The notes: generated by a model from the letters alone, not told the origin. Shown: positions 19,970-31,267, numbered from the stretch's first letter. The stretch: DNA of 64,000 bases from an uncultured Acinetobacter sp. (GCA_913777945.1 CAJYTY010000008.1:248001-312000), one strand, 5' to 3'. Program-made: numbers and translations.

Positions 19970-20902
19970 ATGCTTCAGGGGATTGCGCTGTCGGTTTTGG
20001 CATCGGTTACGTTTGGGGTGTTGTACTTTTATAGTCAGCTTTTGACCGGAATAAACGCAGAGCAAACTTTTGGTTGGCGCATGATTTCAACCTTGCCTTT
20101 TTTAACCTTATTTATGTGGTTAATCGGGGATTTACATTTCATTAAACAGATTTATGAAAAAATAAAACTACAACCCGTTTTTCTACTGTATCTCTTGCTT
20201 TCATCTCTTTTAGTGTCGATCCAGCTTTGGCTATTTATGTGGGGGCCAATGAATGGTCGGGGATTGCAGGTATCGCTCGGTTATTTTCTACTGCCCTTGG
20301 TTTTAGTATTGGTGGGCAGTCTTTTTTACAAGGAAAAACTCTCTAAGTTTCAGCAAGCGGCAGTTGCTCTTGCGATACTTGGCGTTGCACATGAAATTTG
20401 GCAACAAGGCACCATCGCATGGGAAACCTTATTGGTCGCCTTTGGTTATGCTGCGTATTTCTTTTTACGACGCAAACTTAAAACTGATCATTTAGGTGGC
20501 TTCTGGTGGGATATCGTCCTCAGCTTACCGGTTGCATTTTATTATGTGTCGTATTTGGGCACCGTACCTGACGGATGGAGCATATTAAATTTACTTTTGG
20601 TGGTGACTGGGCTTGGGTTATTCAGTGCCATTGGACTTGGAAGTTATATTTTGGCGAGCCGCTTTTTACCCATGGTATTGTTTGGATTGCTTAGCTATTT
20701 AGAGCCAATTTTACTGGCGCTTGCTTCGCTCATGATTGGAGAAACAATCAACCCTGAAGACTGGTGGACTTATATCCCAATTTGGGTGGCTGTGCTGTTA
20801 TTGGTGGTAGAAGGTGCATTGCATTTATGGCGACAGCAACGCAACACGCGTATGTTGAAACGTAATGTCGCTCAATATAAAAAAAGGCAGGATGAAAATT
20901 GA
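19970..20902 (+). CDS. rarD: EamA/RarD family transporter
   Basis: 310-aa inner-membrane protein with about ten hydrophobic segments, opening MLQGIALSVLASVTFGVLYF. It contains the RarD-type phrase QTFGWRMISTLPF and, in the second repeat, LLSYLEPILLALASL. It belongs to the drug/metabolite transporter superfamily; RarD itself has no firmly established substrate. GGGGAGATATG marks the start. Monocistronic. Confidence 0.8.
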   Translation: MLQGIALSVLASVTFGVLYFYSQLLTGINAEQTFGWRMISTLPFLTLFMWLIGDLHFIKQIYEKIKLQPVFLLYLLLSSLLVSIQLWLFMWGPMNGRGLQVSLGYFLLPLVLVLVGSLFYKEKLSKFQQAAVALAILGVAHEIWQQGTIAWETLLVAFGYAAYFFLRRKLKTDHLGGFWWDIVLSLPVAFYYVSYLGTVPDGWSILNLLLVVTGLGLFSAIGLGSYILASRFLPMVLFGLLSYLEPILLALASLMIGETINPEDWWTYIPIWVAVLLLVVEGALHLWRQQRNTRMLKRNVAQYKKRQDEN

Positions 20903-21060
20903 ACACGAAATGAAGCTTTTAATGAATAATGCTTGTTTTCTAAGCATATTTTGACGTTTAATAATTTCGTCACGAAATATTATAAATAAATTTTAAAAAA
21001 TATTTTTAATCATTTTATAAATTTATAGTAATTATATGAAAAAATATAGGTGTAAGCGCT

Positions 21061-21088
21061 GGCGCCCGATTTAATCTTGGCGCCTTTT
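21061..21088 (+). terminator. GC-rich hairpin upstream of the GAPDH gene
   Basis: Two GGCGCC blocks separated by 12 nt can pair and are followed by TTTT. It may end readthrough from the rarD side or act in the GAPDH 5' leader; the sequence does not decide. Confidence 0.45.
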
Positions 21089-21149
21089 GATTTACAATTA
21101 TCGCGTTTTGAAATTCACGCCTAGATAACATTAATTAGAGGACGTATCT

Positions 21150-22607
21150 GTGAGCAAAGAGACTATCATCGCACTGCATGCTGAACATCAAGGACGTTGG
21201 ACAAATCGCGAAGAAATCGCGGAACATATGATCGCTTTGATTGGCAAGTTGTATCGCGAAAAAAATATCGTTGTTTCTGTTTATGGCCGTTCTTTAATTA
21301 ACCGCTCTGTCATCCAGATCTTGAAATCACATCGTCGTACACGTGTTGTCGATGTCGAGCTTTCTGTTGTTAATACTTTCCCAATTTTAGAAGCCTTGTC
21401 AAAACTTGACAATATTGGTTCTGCCGAAGTGGATATTGGTAAGCTGGCAGTGGCCTACAAACAGCAGGGCGGCGATGTCGACGCTTTTGTTGCGCAAGCT
21501 GTTGAATCAATCAAGGGCAATGCAGCCTCTGAAGAGCCAAAAGATGTCGTTCTCTACGGTTTTGGTCGTATCGGTCGTATTTTGGCGCGTTTGATTATCA
21601 GCCAATCTGGTTTGGGTCGCGGTTTAAGCTTAAAAGCGATTGTGGTTCGTAAATCATCAGATGGCGACTTGGCAAAACGTGCATCTTTGCTACGTCGTGA
21701 TTCAATTCACGGTTCATTCGACGGTACGATTTCGATTGATGAAGAAAACGAAGCAATTATTGCAAACGGTAAGTTCATCAAAGTGATTTATGCATCGAGT
21801 CCAGCAGAAGTAGACTACACTGCTTATGGTATCGACAACGCGCTTTTGATCGACAACACTGGTAAATGGCGTGATCTTGATGGCTTGAGCCAACATTTGA
21901 AGTGCCCAGGTGTTGCACGTGTAGTATTGACTGCACCAGGTAAAGGCGACATGAAAAATGTGGTATTTGGTGTAAACCAAGCCGACATTTTAGATGAAGA
22001 TAAAATCATTTCTGCTGCAAGCTGTACAACGAATGCCATCACTGGTGTACTTAAAGTAATCGATGATAAATACAAGATTTTAAATGGTCACGTGGAAACT
22101 GTTCACTCATTTACCAATGACCAAAACCTCATCGATAACTACCACAAGGCAGACCGTCGTGGCCGTGCTGCAACACTAAACATGGTGATTACCGAAACTG
22201 GTGCTGCAAAAGCGGTGGCCAAAGCATTACCTGCACTGAAAGGTAAACTCACAGGTAACTCGGTACGTGTACCAACACCAAACGTTTCATTGGCGATTTT
22301 GAATCTAACGCTTGAGAAAGAAGTTGATCGTGATGAAGTGAATGAATATATTCGTCAAATTTCAATCAACTCAAACCTTCAAGGTCAAATCGGGTATACC
22401 AATTCGACTGAAGTAGTTTCAAGCGACTTTATCGGCTCTCGTACAGCAGGTGTATTTGATGCGCAAGCAACCATTACATCAGGTACACATTTGACAGCAT
22501 ATGTATGGTACGACAACGAAGTTGGCTATAGCTGTCAGGTACTTCGTATTGCAGAAAAAATGTGTGGCGTAAACTATCCGAAAGTGCCTGCACTTAGCGT
22601 GGCATAA
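21150..22607 (+). CDS. gap: Glyceraldehyde-3-phosphate dehydrogenase, long form
   Basis: 485 aa against about 335 for ordinary GapA. An N-terminal extension of about 130 residues (TIIALHAEHQGRWTNREEIA...) precedes the Rossmann NAD site VLYGFGRIGRILARLII. The catalytic Cys is in SAASCTTNAITG (about 291), with HSFTNDQNLIDNYH and KADRRGRAATLNM following. Such long GAPDHs are typical of Acinetobacter and some pseudomonads. In an organism lacking a full glycolytic route it is likely to act in gluconeogenesis. GTG start with AGAGGA 7 nt upstream. Terminator follows. Confidence 0.92.
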   Translation: MSKETIIALHAEHQGRWTNREEIAEHMIALIGKLYREKNIVVSVYGRSLINRSVIQILKSHRRTRVVDVELSVVNTFPILEALSKLDNIGSAEVDIGKLAVAYKQQGGDVDAFVAQAVESIKGNAASEEPKDVVLYGFGRIGRILARLIISQSGLGRGLSLKAIVVRKSSDGDLAKRASLLRRDSIHGSFDGTISIDEENEAIIANGKFIKVIYASSPAEVDYTAYGIDNALLIDNTGKWRDLDGLSQHLKCPGVARVVLTAPGKGDMKNVVFGVNQADILDEDKIISAASCTTNAITGVLKVIDDKYKILNGHVETVHSFTNDQNLIDNYHKADRRGRAATLNMVITETGAAKAVAKALPALKGKLTGNSVRVPTPNVSLAILNLTLEKEVDRDEVNEYIRQISINSNLQGQIGYTNSTEVVSSDFIGSRTAGVFDAQATITSGTHLTAYVWYDNEVGYSCQVLRIAEKMCGVNYPKVPALSVA

Positions 22608-22623
22608 GCCAGTTTAAAAAATA

Positions 22624-22654
22624 TAAAAAGCTCAGTTTCGACTGGGCTTTTTTA
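22624..22654 (+). terminator. Terminator after the GAPDH gene
   Basis: AAAAAGCTCAGT TTCG ACTGGGCTTTTT: a stable UUCG tetraloop hairpin followed by T-run. Confidence 0.88.
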
Positions 22655-22758
22655 TGTATGATGTAATGACAGTTAAATTGGAAACCAAGCTGGATATTGG
22701 TGAGTGATTACCAAGCTGAAAGCCAAGTAAAATAAAAAAGTTGCAAAAGGAAAGTACA

Positions 22759-23487
22759 TTGCAGATCAAGAAATTGCTCGGAGGGCTGGTGTTTATTGTG
22801 CTGGCCAGTATTGTCGGTGTTGCGATTGGTATCTGGGTATTTAAACATTTTAATGTGTATATCCCGCTTGAAAATCAGGCCGTGAATATTGATTTACAAG
22901 AACCACTTCAAGCCAAAGTTAAAATTCAGGATGCCTTGAATGTGGATGTGAGCGGACGCGTCAATGCGACCATTCCCATACACGAAAACCTGAATATCCC
23001 ACTCACTCAAACGCTGACGCCGCGAGTGTACTTTGATAATCAGGTGCCGATTAAAACCATTATTCCGGTAAAAGAAGTGCTCAAGGTTCGTCAGGATTTA
23101 CCGATTGATACCAAAGTACAGGTCAGAGTACTCGGACGTGATATCACGCTGCCGATTAAAGGCACCATTCCCATTAACCTAGACGTACCTCTAGACATTC
23201 AAGTGCCACTTGATCAAAACGTCCATCTAAAATTTGATGCGCCTGTGCGAACAGTGCTTCAAGAAAACTTAAATATACCGCTCAACACGACCTTGAAAAC
23301 CAATATTCCAGTCGATGGGCATTTAAATGTACCAATCAAAACTGCACTTGCAGCAAGCGTAGAAGTGAAGAATACCTTGCCTATCAAAATTCAGAAAGGC
23401 GAATTAAAAATTCCGCTGTCTAGCGTGACGCTAAAGAAACAACCCGTTGCTGCTCCCTCAACTGCTGTCCAGTCGGGCGTGCAATAG
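22759..23487 (+). CDS. Membrane-anchored periplasmic beta-repeat protein (first of a tandem pair)
   Basis: 242 aa, family not recognised. One N-terminal transmembrane helix (about 6-29) is followed by a periplasmic region built of short degenerate repeats in which IPI/IPL/VPI strands recur every 10-20 residues (IPIHENLNIPL, IPINLDVPLDIQVPL, LNIPLNTTLKTNIPV). The C-terminus is low-complexity. The ORF track opens at TTG 22741; the TTG at 22759 has AAGGAAAG 7-8 nt upstream and is preferred. It is 9 nt before a similarly built gene, so the two form an operon ahead of obgE. Confidence 0.7.
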   Translation: MQIKKLLGGLVFIVLASIVGVAIGIWVFKHFNVYIPLENQAVNIDLQEPLQAKVKIQDALNVDVSGRVNATIPIHENLNIPLTQTLTPRVYFDNQVPIKTIIPVKEVLKVRQDLPIDTKVQVRVLGRDITLPIKGTIPINLDVPLDIQVPLDQNVHLKFDAPVRTVLQENLNIPLNTTLKTNIPVDGHLNVPIKTALAASVEVKNTLPIKIQKGELKIPLSSVTLKKQPVAAPSTAVQSGVQ

Positions 23488-23496
23488 GGGGTGACT

Positions 23497-24177
23497 ATGT
23501 GGTTATTCGGATCATTGAAACGCACATTACTGAGCTTTGTTGCGGTGGTTGGTCTTGTGGCATTGCTATTTTGGCTTTACCTCAACATTCAGGCTTCCAT
23601 GTATGTTTCAGCGCAGCATGCACAGGTGCAATTATCGGAGTATTTGCCTACACGCATCGAGGTAGGCAACCATTTGGAAACCCATTCTATGGGGCAGCTT
23701 AATACCGATATCCACATTAACCGACAGCTTTCCTTGCCCCTTAAAGGCAAATATCTGGCTCAGTTGGCCTTTGAAGTAGAAACACCTGTTTCTGTGAGTG
23801 TGGATTATTTAACCACCATAAAAATTGATGAACAGATGCCGGTCGAGAGCACGACAGATCTGATTTACCAAAATCAGCTGTTACCTAAATTTCCGCTGAA
23901 AATGAATATTCCGATTCGGCTGGATGTGCCATTTCGTTTGAATCGTACTTATCAGGTGCCCATTAAAATTGTATTTAATGGTCCGGTGTATTTTGAGTTT
24001 GATGAACCAATCAATCTGGCTGTGAAACATCAGTTTAAACCGACTTTGAATATTGATGATCCGATGACCATGCGAAAAGTCGCGACATTTAATGCCATTA
24101 TGTATAACGAGGTAAGAGAAACACAGGCCAATCTGGATATGCACATCCAGTTACCACTACGAAATATACACCCCTAA
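23497..24177 (+). CDS. Membrane-anchored periplasmic beta-repeat protein (second of a tandem pair)
   Basis: 226 aa, unrecognised. It has the same plan as its upstream neighbour: a TM helix at about 10-30, then a periplasmic domain with alternating hydrophobic strands such as FPLKMNIPIRLDVPFRL and YQVPIKIVFNGPVYFEFDEPI. AGGGGG at 23486-23491 selects the ATG at 23497 over the in-frame GTG at 23491. The shared layout suggests an ancient duplication and perhaps a heteromeric assembly. Confidence 0.7.
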   Translation: MWLFGSLKRTLLSFVAVVGLVALLFWLYLNIQASMYVSAQHAQVQLSEYLPTRIEVGNHLETHSMGQLNTDIHINRQLSLPLKGKYLAQLAFEVETPVSVSVDYLTTIKIDEQMPVESTTDLIYQNQLLPKFPLKMNIPIRLDVPFRLNRTYQVPIKIVFNGPVYFEFDEPINLAVKHQFKPTLNIDDPMTMRKVATFNAIMYNEVRETQANLDMHIQLPLRNIHP

Positions 24178-24295
24178 ACGGCTCAAATGAAGATGTTGTT
24201 CTGCATATACAGCAAGCCTCTGCATCGGCTTTCTCGCGTACAGGTGAAATAACTGATTTTATATTCGAGAAATCCTTTAAAATATGGCAGAATAG

Positions 24296-25528
<1,233 letters not shown>

Positions 25529-25546
25529 GACGAACTCGAGGGAAAA

Positions 25547-26680
25547 ATGATTGAAGTGATCGATGGGCAACGACAGCTCAAGGCGTGTAAACGTATCGTT
25601 GTTAAAATCGGATCATCTCTTCTTACCGCCAACGGACAAGGTCTAGATCTAGATGCAATTTCGCATTGGGCAACTCAAATTGCCGATCTACACACTGCCG
25701 GACACGAAATTATATTGGTGTCGTCTGGTGCGGTTGCAGAAGGTATGGTTCGCATGAAGCTTTCGAGCCGACCCACCGATCTACCCAGTCTTCAAGCCTG
25801 TGCGGCCATTGGTCAAATGGGCTTGATTCACACGTGGTCGAGTGTGCTCGATAAGCACTCGATTCAGACGGCTCAAGTCTTGCTGACCCATGATGATCTG
25901 GCAGATCGTCGACGTTATCTCAATTCATGTGATGCTTTGCAAAACCTGATTGAGTGGCGTGTGATTCCGGTGATCAATGAAAATGACACTGTTTCGACCG
26001 ATGAAATTCGTTTTGGCGACAACGATACGCTGGCAGCGATGGTGGCGGGCCAAGTACATGCTGATTTGCTGATTATTTTGACCGATCAGCAAGGGATGTT
26101 TGACTCCGACCCACGCAATAATCCAGAAGCAAAACTGCTCACCATCGTCAATGCACTCGACGATCGTTTGTTTGAAATGGCCGGTGGTGGTGGCGTTTTA
26201 GGCCGCGGCGGTATGGTGACTAAGGTACGTGCAGCACGCTTAGCCGCGAAGTCTGGTTGTCCAACATTGATTGCCAGCGGTGAAAGTGACCGTGTTTTGT
26301 CTCGCTTAATGGCGGGTGAAATGCTCGGAACGCTCTTTAGTACCGATAAAGATCGCATGACTGCGCATCAGCAGTGGCTTGCCGCACATTTGCAAACGGC
26401 TGGTCGTTTAGTCATTGATGATGGTGCCGTCGATGCGATTAAACAGCGTCATCGTAGTTTATTGCCTGTAGGCGTTAAAGCGGTTGAAGGCCATTTTAAT
26501 CGTGGTGATGTGGTTGAGTGTGTTGATCAATTGGGGCAGCGAATTGCGGTTGGGCGAGTGAATTTTAGTTCACGTTCGGCTGAGATCATCAAAGGCCTCG
26601 CTTCAGATAAAGTCTATCAGGTATTGGGTGAAGCTCGATCACTTGAAATGATTCATCGCAATCATATGGCGATTTATTAG
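25547..26680 (+). CDS. proB: Glutamate 5-kinase
   Basis: 377 aa. First step of proline synthesis, phosphorylating glutamate. The amino-acid kinase domain has [36 protein letters not shown] and [12 protein letters not shown]; a C-terminal PUA domain starts near [12 protein letters not shown]. The last codons (...HMAIY) form the left copy of the 20-bp repeat bounding the adjacent island: integration replaced the original TAA end by TAG but kept the protein sequence. The native terminator now lies 4.6 kb away at 31303. Confidence 0.97.
   Translation: MIEVIDGQRQLKACKRIVVKIGSSLLTANGQGLDLDAISHWATQIADLHTAGHEIILVSSGAVAEGMVRMKLSSRPTDLPSLQACAAIGQMGLIHTWSSVLDKHSIQTAQVLLTHDDLADRRRYLNSCDALQNLIEWRVIPVINENDTVSTDEIRFGDNDTLAAMVAGQVHADLLIILTDQQGMFDSDPRNNPEAKLLTIVNALDDRLFEMAGGGGVLGRGGMVTKVRAARLAAKSGCPTLIASGESDRVLSRLMAGEMLGTLFSTDKDRMTAHQQWLAAHLQTAGRLVIDDGAVDAIKQRHRSLLPVGVKAVEGHFNRGDVVECVDQLGQRIAVGRVNFSSRSAEIIKGLASDKVYQVLGEARSLEMIHRNHMAIY
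26660..26679 (+). repeat. attL-like direct repeat (3' end of proB)
   Basis: AATCATATGGCGATTTATTA, identical to 31268-31287. It comprises the last proB codons. A direct repeat made of a gene's 3' end next to an integrase remnant is the signature of site-specific integration. Confidence 0.85.
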
Positions 26681-26866
26681 GAAAAGCATGAAATAACGAT
26701 TAGTAACAAAATCGTTATAAATATACTGAAATATAAGAATTTCTGTTATGGTCTTCAGGTTAGATACTAACTTGCAAAAACATTGAAACACCATTTGGAA
26801 AGAGGTTAGACTGGAGGTTAAAAGGTCTGACCTTTTTTATGCATGATATAAGCTAAAGGTGTGCCA

Positions 26867-26991
26867 ATGCTAACTAAATAACAAATTGATGCTATTAAGC
26901 TAAAGGAAAAGCTATTTAAAGTTAGCGATGGAGATATTTTGTACATTTTTACAACGCCTACAGTGAAAAATTTTGGAGGTGCTTTACACTC
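26867..26991 (+). pseudogene. int: Truncated tyrosine integrase, N-terminal fragment
   Basis: Not in the ORF track. The reading frame from ATG 26867 gives MLTK*QIDAIKLKEKLFKVSDGD then ILYIFTTPT, which fits the N-terminal arm-DNA-binding domain (DUF4102 type) of phage/island integrases (LTxxQI..LKPKxKxxKVSDGxGLYL). Codon 5 is a stop (TAA), and near NFGG a frameshift would be needed to restore the usual WR...YTL motif. The IS cuts the gene at about 26997 and the catalytic domain is absent from the window. The position beside attL and the orientation are those of an island integrase. Confidence 0.7.
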
Positions 26992-26997
26992 TTGAAG

Positions 26998-28036
26998 GGC
27001 TTTGTTGCATAAACATTTCAGAGACTAGTTTCCCCCTAACCTATCAAATTCAAGACACAACTCGGGTGTGAGTTCGGCCTAATTCTGTAAATCTGTTGAG
27101 GACTGCCACACGTGCATGAATTTCGTTATCTTGACTGTCAAAATTCCTAGCACTGAGTTTATCGCTTAATAACTTAATGCAATGCATCTTGATTTGAACC
27201 AAACTTCTCCGATGATAACTATACCATTTTTCCATATAGCCCTACCTAAATGCTTAACTGTTCGAAGTGAAGTAATTCATTTCTTTGTAGGGAATGGGTC
27301 TTTGTATCTTTACAAGGCTTCGCGTTCTTTCTAGGTGGAATAACAGCATAGGCTTGCCGATCCGAAATCATCTGCCGAAATTTCTTGGTATCATAAGCAC
27401 CATCGGTATATACGGAGTCAATCTGTTCATCATGTGGAATTTGTTTAAGCAACTCATCAAACACTTGTGAATCACTCACATTGTTTGTTGTGAACTGAAC
27501 TACTCGTATTTTAAGGGTCTTAGCATCTATATCAATATGAAGTTAGCGCCATTGACGACGATATTCAGGCTGATGTTTCTTACGCTTCCATTCGCCTTCA
27601 TCTAAAAAATTTTAACCCTGTAGAGTCGACGAGTAGGTGTAACCCATCACGACTTTTCTGATAGCTTATCAGAATATCAACATGCTTTTGTCTGCTACAC
27701 AGCGTACTGTAATCTGGTGCTGTCCAATTTAAACCACAGTGTTTAGTCAGGCTTTGAGCAAAGATAGTGACCATGCATAAAGAAAGACAGAATAGAGATT
27801 CGATCATTAAACGGCATTGAGTCTCTGTATCGGAATAAGTTTGATTTCGTCCATGCTTGCCTTGTGGTTGTGCATACCATTGGATCTCGGGATCAGATTG
27901 AAATATTTCCTCGCTCGATTAAAGCTGGGTTATACGAGGACCAATTAATTGTACGGTAGATTTTAGGGATAGGCTTCTTGATCTAGAACTTATGTTACTG
28001 AAGAAGCCTTCAAGAATAGCTTTGTGCAACAAAGCC
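26998..28036 (-). mobile_element. Degenerate IS5-family insertion sequence (about 1.04 kb)
   Basis: Terminal inverted repeats GGCTTTGTTGCATAAA (left) and GGCTTTGTTGCACAAA (right, complement) bound the element; they resemble IS903-group ends. The transposase, on the minus strand, is broken. No matching target duplication is seen: the 9 bp on the left are CTCTTGAAG and on the right ACTTTGTGT, which suggests a deletion or recombination next to the IS. Confidence 0.85.
27050..27982 (-). pseudogene. IS5-family transposase, multiply disrupted
   Basis: Three ORF-track fragments are pieces of one DDE transposase: APDYSTLCSRQKHVDI..LLVDSTGLKFF (middle of the N-half), IDSVYTDGAYDTKKFRQ..VIPPRKNAKP (DDE core, with the second Asp in YTDGAYD) and HRRSLVQIKMHCIKLL..HARVAVLNRFTELG (C-terminal). 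Between them lie frameshifts (an extra base near LKF), an in-frame TAA after RRQWR, and an apparent ATG-to-ATC loss of the start at about 27980. It cannot make a full protein. Confidence 0.85.
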
Positions 28037-28145
28037 ACTTTGTGTTCACCTTTTTGAAACGTTACAAATAAACCAAACAGAGTATTTATATTTATATAAA
28101 AAAACATTAATGTTTGATTAAATACAAATATATACTTGAAAGAAG

Positions 28146-31100
28146 ATGATTAACGAAATTAGTAAGCTAATACAAGAAAACTTGAGAGAATGTCAAGTAA
28201 AAAGTATTGAAGTAATTGCAAAATATTTAAGATCAAAAAGCGAAGGATCTTGCTTAATTAGTTTACCAACTGGAGCAGGTAAGAGTGGTGTAATTTGTAC
28301 AGTAAGCCACAATTGTAAATATAAAAAACTACTGATTGTAACGCACAGAAGAGCGGTGTGTGATCAATTATATAAACAATTAAAAGGTAAGTTTTTTGAA
28401 AAGATATTACCTGAAGGATTTAATTATAAGTCATTCATAAAAAAAGATATTTTTAATGATATTGATGATATTTCTAAAGATGGTGTGTATTGTACTACAT
28501 TCCAAAAAATTACTGGTTTGAGTGAAAGTGAGCTATTGGTATTAAAAAATTCTTTTGATCTTATTTTGATAGATGAAGGACATGCAGAACCATCTCCGAA
28601 ATGGGGTGCTACTATAAGAGAACTAGTAGCCAAAAAAATAATTATTACAGCTACTCCATATAGAAATGATCTATTTAGTTTTGATATAGATGTTAAGCAT
28701 AGTTATATCTATACATATAAAAAAGCTACAGAAGATAATGTTATTGTACAACCTTGTTTTGATACTATTAACATGGGTCAATTAACTCTAAAAATTAGAG
28801 AGTTAAAAGAAAAACAACCAGATTCAATTTGTATAGTTAAGTGTAAAAATTTTTCTGATATTCAACACTACTTTAGTGAATTTACTTCTACATTTCGAAC
28901 AGTTGCTATTCATGATCAATATGAAACTAATCAAGAAGAACATAAATATAATTATGTCCCACAAAATTTAGCCGAATTAGGATATGAGGTGTTAATACAT
29001 CAACGAAAACTTGATGAAGGTATTGATATTCCAGAGGCAAAAATTTTAATTCTTACTTATCCTGTTAGAAGTGGTAAAGAATTGGTGCAAACTATAGGAA
29101 GGGTGGTAAGGGTCTATAAAAATTATCAACCTACAGTACTAGAGGTTGGTGTAGAAAAAAATTATAATTTATGGAAAAATTATCTCGAATTTGATGAATA
29201 TATTACAAATGAAAATTCGGCTAATAGATTTTTAAATACCCTAAATACAGCAAATTTAATTGATAAATACTTAGACGCATTTCCTGAACGAAGTTATTTT
29301 GAATCCAATTATCGAAAAAAATTTAATTTTAAGGAATTTAATCCTACTGAATCTTTAGAAATTCCTTTAGCTTCGGTTTGTTTTTATAATAAATTAGATA
29401 ATTTTAATTTATATGATTGTTTAGATAAACTACATTGGGACTTTACTAGAGAAGGTGCCTTATCTAAATATGATTCAGAATTGGGGGTTATAACAGCAGT
29501 TTGTTTTAATAACTCTAAGTTTTTGAAAGATAGCTTATTTTTTGAACCTTCTTTAGAGATACTAATAATAAAAGAATTGGATGATATTGTAGCTATTTTT
29601 GATAGTTGTGGGCGAAAATTTAATGGTAGAGATGAGCTAAGAATTGGTAGAGCGATTAATGTTGATAAATTATTTACCGTTGTATCTTCAACCAAAAAAA
29701 CTATAACCAAACAAGCTAATACTCGAGCTTTACAACACAGCTTAAGCCGTGCTGAGGGGATTGCTCTTAAAGCAGAAAATTTAGAACTTATCAATCACGA
29801 ACAATCAAACTCTGGATATGCGATAACTACTACAGTTGTCTCAAATGTTGATGATAATGATAAAATTATTTCGTCTTATTATTTGGGAGTTGCATCCGGT
29901 AGAATTTCTGACCAGAAAAACTCTAAGTTCACCTATGCAGAATTCATGGAGTGGTTAGAAGGTATTAATAAACATCTTCAGTCAAAGAAAAAACCAGCAA
30001 GTAATTTTCTTAATTCTTTTGCTCAATCTGTAGATTATATTCCTACAGATGATCCAGTAGCTTGTATCTTAGATTTTACAGATACTAAATTTGACGACTT
30101 GACAATTGAGTTTGATGGTTTTAAACAATCTATAGATAATAATTTTATTTATAAGAAGTATAATAATGGGATTTACTTTTTTAAGCTTTTTTATCAAAAA
30201 GATGATGATTTGATCGAAGAATTAAAAAATTTTATTAAGTTTTCATTTAATGAAAAATTAGAATTAATTGCTGAATGTGATTCAAGTATCAAATTTTTTA
30301 TTGATCAAGCATTAGTTGAGTTGAAAGATGTTTTTAATGAAAATACAGTTAAGTTATTATATAGAGATGGGACTGTATATTTAAATAAATATTTTTATAA
30401 ACAGGTATTACCAACTCAAAGTGGAAAAATAAATCAAAATATCATTAAAAATATTATTCCGATGGTATGCTTAAAAAATAAACAACTGTCTGAAAAAGAC
30501 GAAGATAATTTGATTAATAATAAATTTAGTCCTAACTCAATTTTTCATTTAATTGATCAAGTCGCCAATATACAAAATCCAAATGTAAGATATAGTGATT
30601 TGGGGCAATTCTATCAATATATTCCTAATGTAGATCTAGTGCTTTGTACAGATATGGGAACTGAACCTGCAGATTTTATTCTTTCTTCTAAAGAAAAAGT
30701 TGTTTTTGTTCATATAAAATGTGGAAATAGACCTCAACGACCTAAGTCTTCAGCTGGTGCACTTTGCGAAGTAGGAGGCCAAGCATTAAAAAATTTACAT
30801 TACTTAGTGAGTAGTAGCCCTCTAAGGTATGGAAATATTACTAATCTTCAAGGGGATTGGCCGAGTCCTACAGGCAATAATCAAGGTAATAAGCTAAATC
30901 GAATTAGATTATTTAATAAAACTTTTGATATTAATCATATGCTTAATGATGTTTTATCTAAAATTGAGGAAAGAAGATTAGATCCCTTGGTGAAAAAAGA
31001 AATCTGGATTGTGGTAGGAAATGCATTTTCATACGACCACTTTGTATCGCAATTCGATAACCCGAGTTTGGCTGCTCCAGCAACCATCCAAGCCTATCAG

Positions 31101-31169
31101 TTACTTGATACATGGTTTAGTCAAGCTAATGCACATAATGTAGATTTAAAGATTTTTACATCAGTGTGA
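28146..31169 (+). CDS. SF2 DEAD/DEAH helicase with C-terminal nuclease-like domain; candidate anti-phage protein
   Basis: 1007 aa, intact and AT-rich. N-terminal SF2 motor: Walker A LPTGAGKSG (about 40-48), motif Ia VTHRRA, motif II IDEGH (142-146), motif III TATPYR (168-173), motif V-like KLDEGIDIP (288-296) and motif VI QTIGRVVRV (315-323). Residues about 380-780 are not recognised. Near residues 828-858, DLVLCTDMGTEPADFI followed by VVFVHIKCG has the D-x(n)-(E/H)xK look of a PD-(D/E)xK nuclease strand, then GGQALKNLHYL. A helicase joined to a nuclease as the only cargo of a small island suggests DNA-targeting defence, but no known system name can be assigned from the sequence alone. GAAAGAAG precedes the ATG. 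Confidence 0.75.
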   Translation: MINEISKLIQENLRECQVKSIEVIAKYLRSKSEGSCLISLPTGAGKSGVICTVSHNCKYKKLLIVTHRRAVCDQLYKQLKGKFFEKILPEGFNYKSFIKKDIFNDIDDISKDGVYCTTFQKITGLSESELLVLKNSFDLILIDEGHAEPSPKWGATIRELVAKKIIITATPYRNDLFSFDIDVKHSYIYTYKKATEDNVIVQPCFDTINMGQLTLKIRELKEKQPDSICIVKCKNFSDIQHYFSEFTSTFRTVAIHDQYETNQEEHKYNYVPQNLAELGYEVLIHQRKLDEGIDIPEAKILILTYPVRSGKELVQTIGRVVRVYKNYQPTVLEVGVEKNYNLWKNYLEFDEYITNENSANRFLNTLNTANLIDKYLDAFPERSYFESNYRKKFNFKEFNPTESLEIPLASVCFYNKLDNFNLYDCLDKLHWDFTREGALSKYDSELGVITAVCFNNSKFLKDSLFFEPSLEILIIKELDDIVAIFDSCGRKFNGRDELRIGRAINVDKLFTVVSSTKKTITKQANTRALQHSLSRAEGIALKAENLELINHEQSNSGYAITTTVVSNVDDNDKIISSYYLGVASGRISDQKNSKFTYAEFMEWLEGINKHLQSKKKPASNFLNSFAQSVDYIPTDDPVACILDFTDTKFDDLTIEFDGFKQSIDNNFIYKKYNNGIYFFKLFYQKDDDLIEELKNFIKFSFNEKLELIAECDSSIKFFIDQALVELKDVFNENTVKLLYRDGTVYLNKYFYKQVLPTQSGKINQNIIKNIIPMVCLKNKQLSEKDEDNLINNKFSPNSIFHLIDQVANIQNPNVRYSDLGQFYQYIPNVDLVLCTDMGTEPADFILSSKEKVVFVHIKCGNRPQRPKSSAGALCEVGGQALKNLHYLVSSSPLRYGNITNLQGDWPSPTGNNQGNKLNRIRLFNKTFDINHMLNDVLSKIEERRLDPLVKKEIWIVVGNAFSYDHFVSQFDNPSLAAPATIQAYQLLDTWFSQANAHNVDLKIFTSV

Positions 31170-31267
31170 AGACTTATTTTTGAAGTTGAAATACTTAAAA
31201 GTAAGAAGGTTAAATTGGATGTTTTTAATAAAAAATAAACCAATACATTATTTATTTTATAAATAAT

